This document shows, one piece after another, positions 5,055 to 5,970 of a stretch of DNA of 5,970 nucleotides. The notes beneath the pieces are model-generated. The model saw only the letters and a program-made list of their open reading frames with translations. It was not told the DNA's origin and ran no database searches. Both the position numbers and the translations under genes were made by a program. The DNA comes from JBFLYC01 sp040756735 (GTDB lineage: Bacteria > Bacillota > DSM-16504 > Desulfitibacterales > Desulfitibacteraceae): positions 1 through 5,970 of the forward strand of contig JBFLYC010000066.1 of the NCBI GenBank assembly GCA_040756735.1. The letters run 5' to 3'. Numbering within the stretch: the first letter of the stretch is position 1; every line of letters begins with the position of its first letter.

Positions 5055-5834
5055 TTAATTACCTCGCAGGTCTCTTATAGCTCCAATGGAATCAATGGTC
5101 AAATCAGGCTTGATTTTTGCTGCTTCCACCTTTTCTGCAAGATACTTGCCTGTTCTCACTATAATTCCCTTTAACCCAATTCCTTTCCCACCGCCTATGT
5201 CATTGTCAATGTCATCTCCTATGATTGCCGCCTCACCAGGTTCTAATCCCATGGAAAATAAAGCTAATCTAAAAAATGTTCCGGAAGGTTTCCCTATGAG
5301 AACTGCCTCTTTACCTGAAACATATTCTAGTCCAGTAATGAAAGCACCTATATCCAGTTTAAGACCATCTTTAGTTCTCCAGTATTTTCCTTTATGTAGA
5401 GCAACAATTTGAGCGCCCTCCATGACCATTAGGAAAAGTTTTTGCATCAATGCGTAATCCCAAATATCCCCGACATCACCAATAACAATAGCTTGAGGAT
5501 TATGCTCTGTAATAGCAAATTCTTGATATACCGGTTTTATTTCATCGTTGGTCAATAAATAGCATGAGGAAATATTCTCTTTTCGCAGATAATCACGGGC
5601 TACGGTGGGAGTAGTAACTATCTCGCTTTTTAGGACTTGAAATCCCATGGAAGTCATTTTGTTATAAATGGAGTCAATGGATTGTGTGGTTGTATTTGTA
5701 ATGAATCGCAAAATGAAGCCTTGATCTTTTAAATATGCTATAGCTTCCACTGCCCCTGGTATTGGTTCATCATCAATATAGAGCACCCCATCTAAGTCAA
5801 TCAGGAAGCCCTTGATATTTTTCAATTGGTCCAA
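5055..5834 (-). CDS. HAD superfamily subfamily IIA (NagD-like) phosphatase
   Basis: A 259-residue soluble HAD hydrolase of the NagD/PGP/LHPP-like group, which removes phosphate from small phosphorylated metabolites through an aspartyl-phosphate intermediate. Motif I is 'DLDGVLY' with nucleophile Asp13 and acid/base Asp15. Motif II is 'FITNTT' with Thr46. The motif III lysine is Lys182 in 'LIGKPSG'. Motif IV is 'IIGDDIDNDIGG' with Asp207, Asp208 and Asp212. The C2A-type cap lies between motifs II and III (about 70-170). The start is TTG: AGGA lies 6 nt upstream, an in-frame TGA at 5849-5847 rules out a longer form, and the next in-frame ATG would delete motifs I and II. It is the first gene of a two-gene operon with nadE. 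A role in nucleotide or NAD-precursor phosphate turnover is suggested by context only; the true substrate cannot be read from sequence. Confidence 0.9.
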   Translation of the reverse strand: MDQLKNIKGFLIDLDGVLYIDDEPIPGAVEAIAYLKDQGFILRFITNTTTQSIDSIYNKMTSMGFQVLKSEIVTTPTVARDYLRKENISSCYLLTNDEIKPVYQEFAITEHNPQAIVIGDVGDIWDYALMQKLFLMVMEGAQIVALHKGKYWRTKDGLKLDIGAFITGLEYVSGKEAVLIGKPSGTFFRLALFSMGLEPGEAAIIGDDIDNDIGGGKGIGLKGIIVRTGKYLAEKVEAAKIKPDLTIDSIGAIRDLRGN

Positions 5835-5840
5835 GGCAAA

Positions 5841-5844
5841 TCCT
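5841..5844 (-). promoter_or_regulatory. Ribosome binding site supporting a TTG start for the HAD phosphatase
   Basis: AGGA on the minus strand is 6 nt before TTG 5834-5832. Together with the in-frame TGA just upstream (5849-5847) this fixes the start codon as TTG rather than ATG, and may keep translation of the operon modest. Confidence 0.65.
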
Positions 5845-5909
5845 GCTCAAATGCAAAAGTAATTTCTAGTTTGCAGGAGTAAATTCCACCGACTACTTAA
5901 GAAGCAAAC

Positions 5910-5934
5910 AAAACCCGCTGATTAGAGCTGTTTT
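5910..5934. terminator. Possible imperfect bidirectional terminator upstream of the HAD-nadE operon
   Basis: AAAAC (5910-5914) pairs with GTTTT (5930-5934), and GCT (5917-5919) with AGC (5926-5928), with an unequal internal loop (CC against T). T-rich stretches follow on both strands. It could end a gene lying to the right of the window on the minus strand. The stem is weak. In 5835-5970 I see no convincing sigma-A promoter for the HAD-nadE operon and no gene. Confidence 0.25.
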
Positions 5935-5970
5935 ATTGTAAAATAAAAGCATAATTTAGCCGGGTAATTG

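Overview
The window looks like chromosomal DNA from a low-to-moderate GC Gram-positive bacterium, probably of the Clostridia (Peptococcaceae-like). The grounds are good AGGAG/GAGG-type ribosome binding sites, GTG/TTG/ATG start use, a large two-domain NAD synthetase, a Wzz-type polysaccharide copolymerase without a fused kinase, and tails of the Rpn/YhgA-like PD-(D/E)XK nuclease ('putative transposase') family, which such genomes carry in many copies. The genus assignment is inference only.

Layout from left to right: (1) the last 34 codons of a plus-strand Rpn-family protein, ending 9 nt before (2) a convergent minus-strand gene for a Wzz/chain-length-determinant membrane protein; (3) a 259-nt gap with a candidate -10 for that gene and a strong minus-strand rho-independent terminator; (4) a minus-strand type II toxin-antitoxin operon, HigB-like toxin first and HigA-like antitoxin second, with a sigma-A-type promoter whose spacer holds a perfect 12-bp palindrome, the likely autoregulatory operator; (5) an AT-rich gap of about 410 nt that is not empty: it holds a promoter embedded in a two-armed inverted repeat and a broken small minus-strand reading frame with a strong ribosome binding site; (6) a plus-strand open frame of 120 codons that matches only the C-terminal part of an Rpn-family protein, so probably a truncated remnant; (7) a minus-strand operon of a HAD-IIA (NagD-like) phosphatase followed by glutamine-dependent NAD+ synthetase (nadE). 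The nadE 3' end overlaps the Rpn remnant by 21 nt, tail to tail.

Two parts are housekeeping-like and intact: the HAD-nadE operon (cofactor metabolism) and the Wzz gene (extracellular polysaccharide length control). Between them lies an accessory island of about 1.5 kb made of the toxin-antitoxin module, the decayed small gene with its surviving control region, and the truncated nuclease. A second Rpn-family tail sits beyond the Wzz gene, so the interval is bracketed by relatives of the same family. I see no rRNA, tRNA, CRISPR array, insertion-sequence ends or complete mobile element. I do not see convincing evidence of a wholly new system. The best candidate for something undescribed is the small broken minus-strand gene at 2363-2522 and its symmetric promoter/operator.
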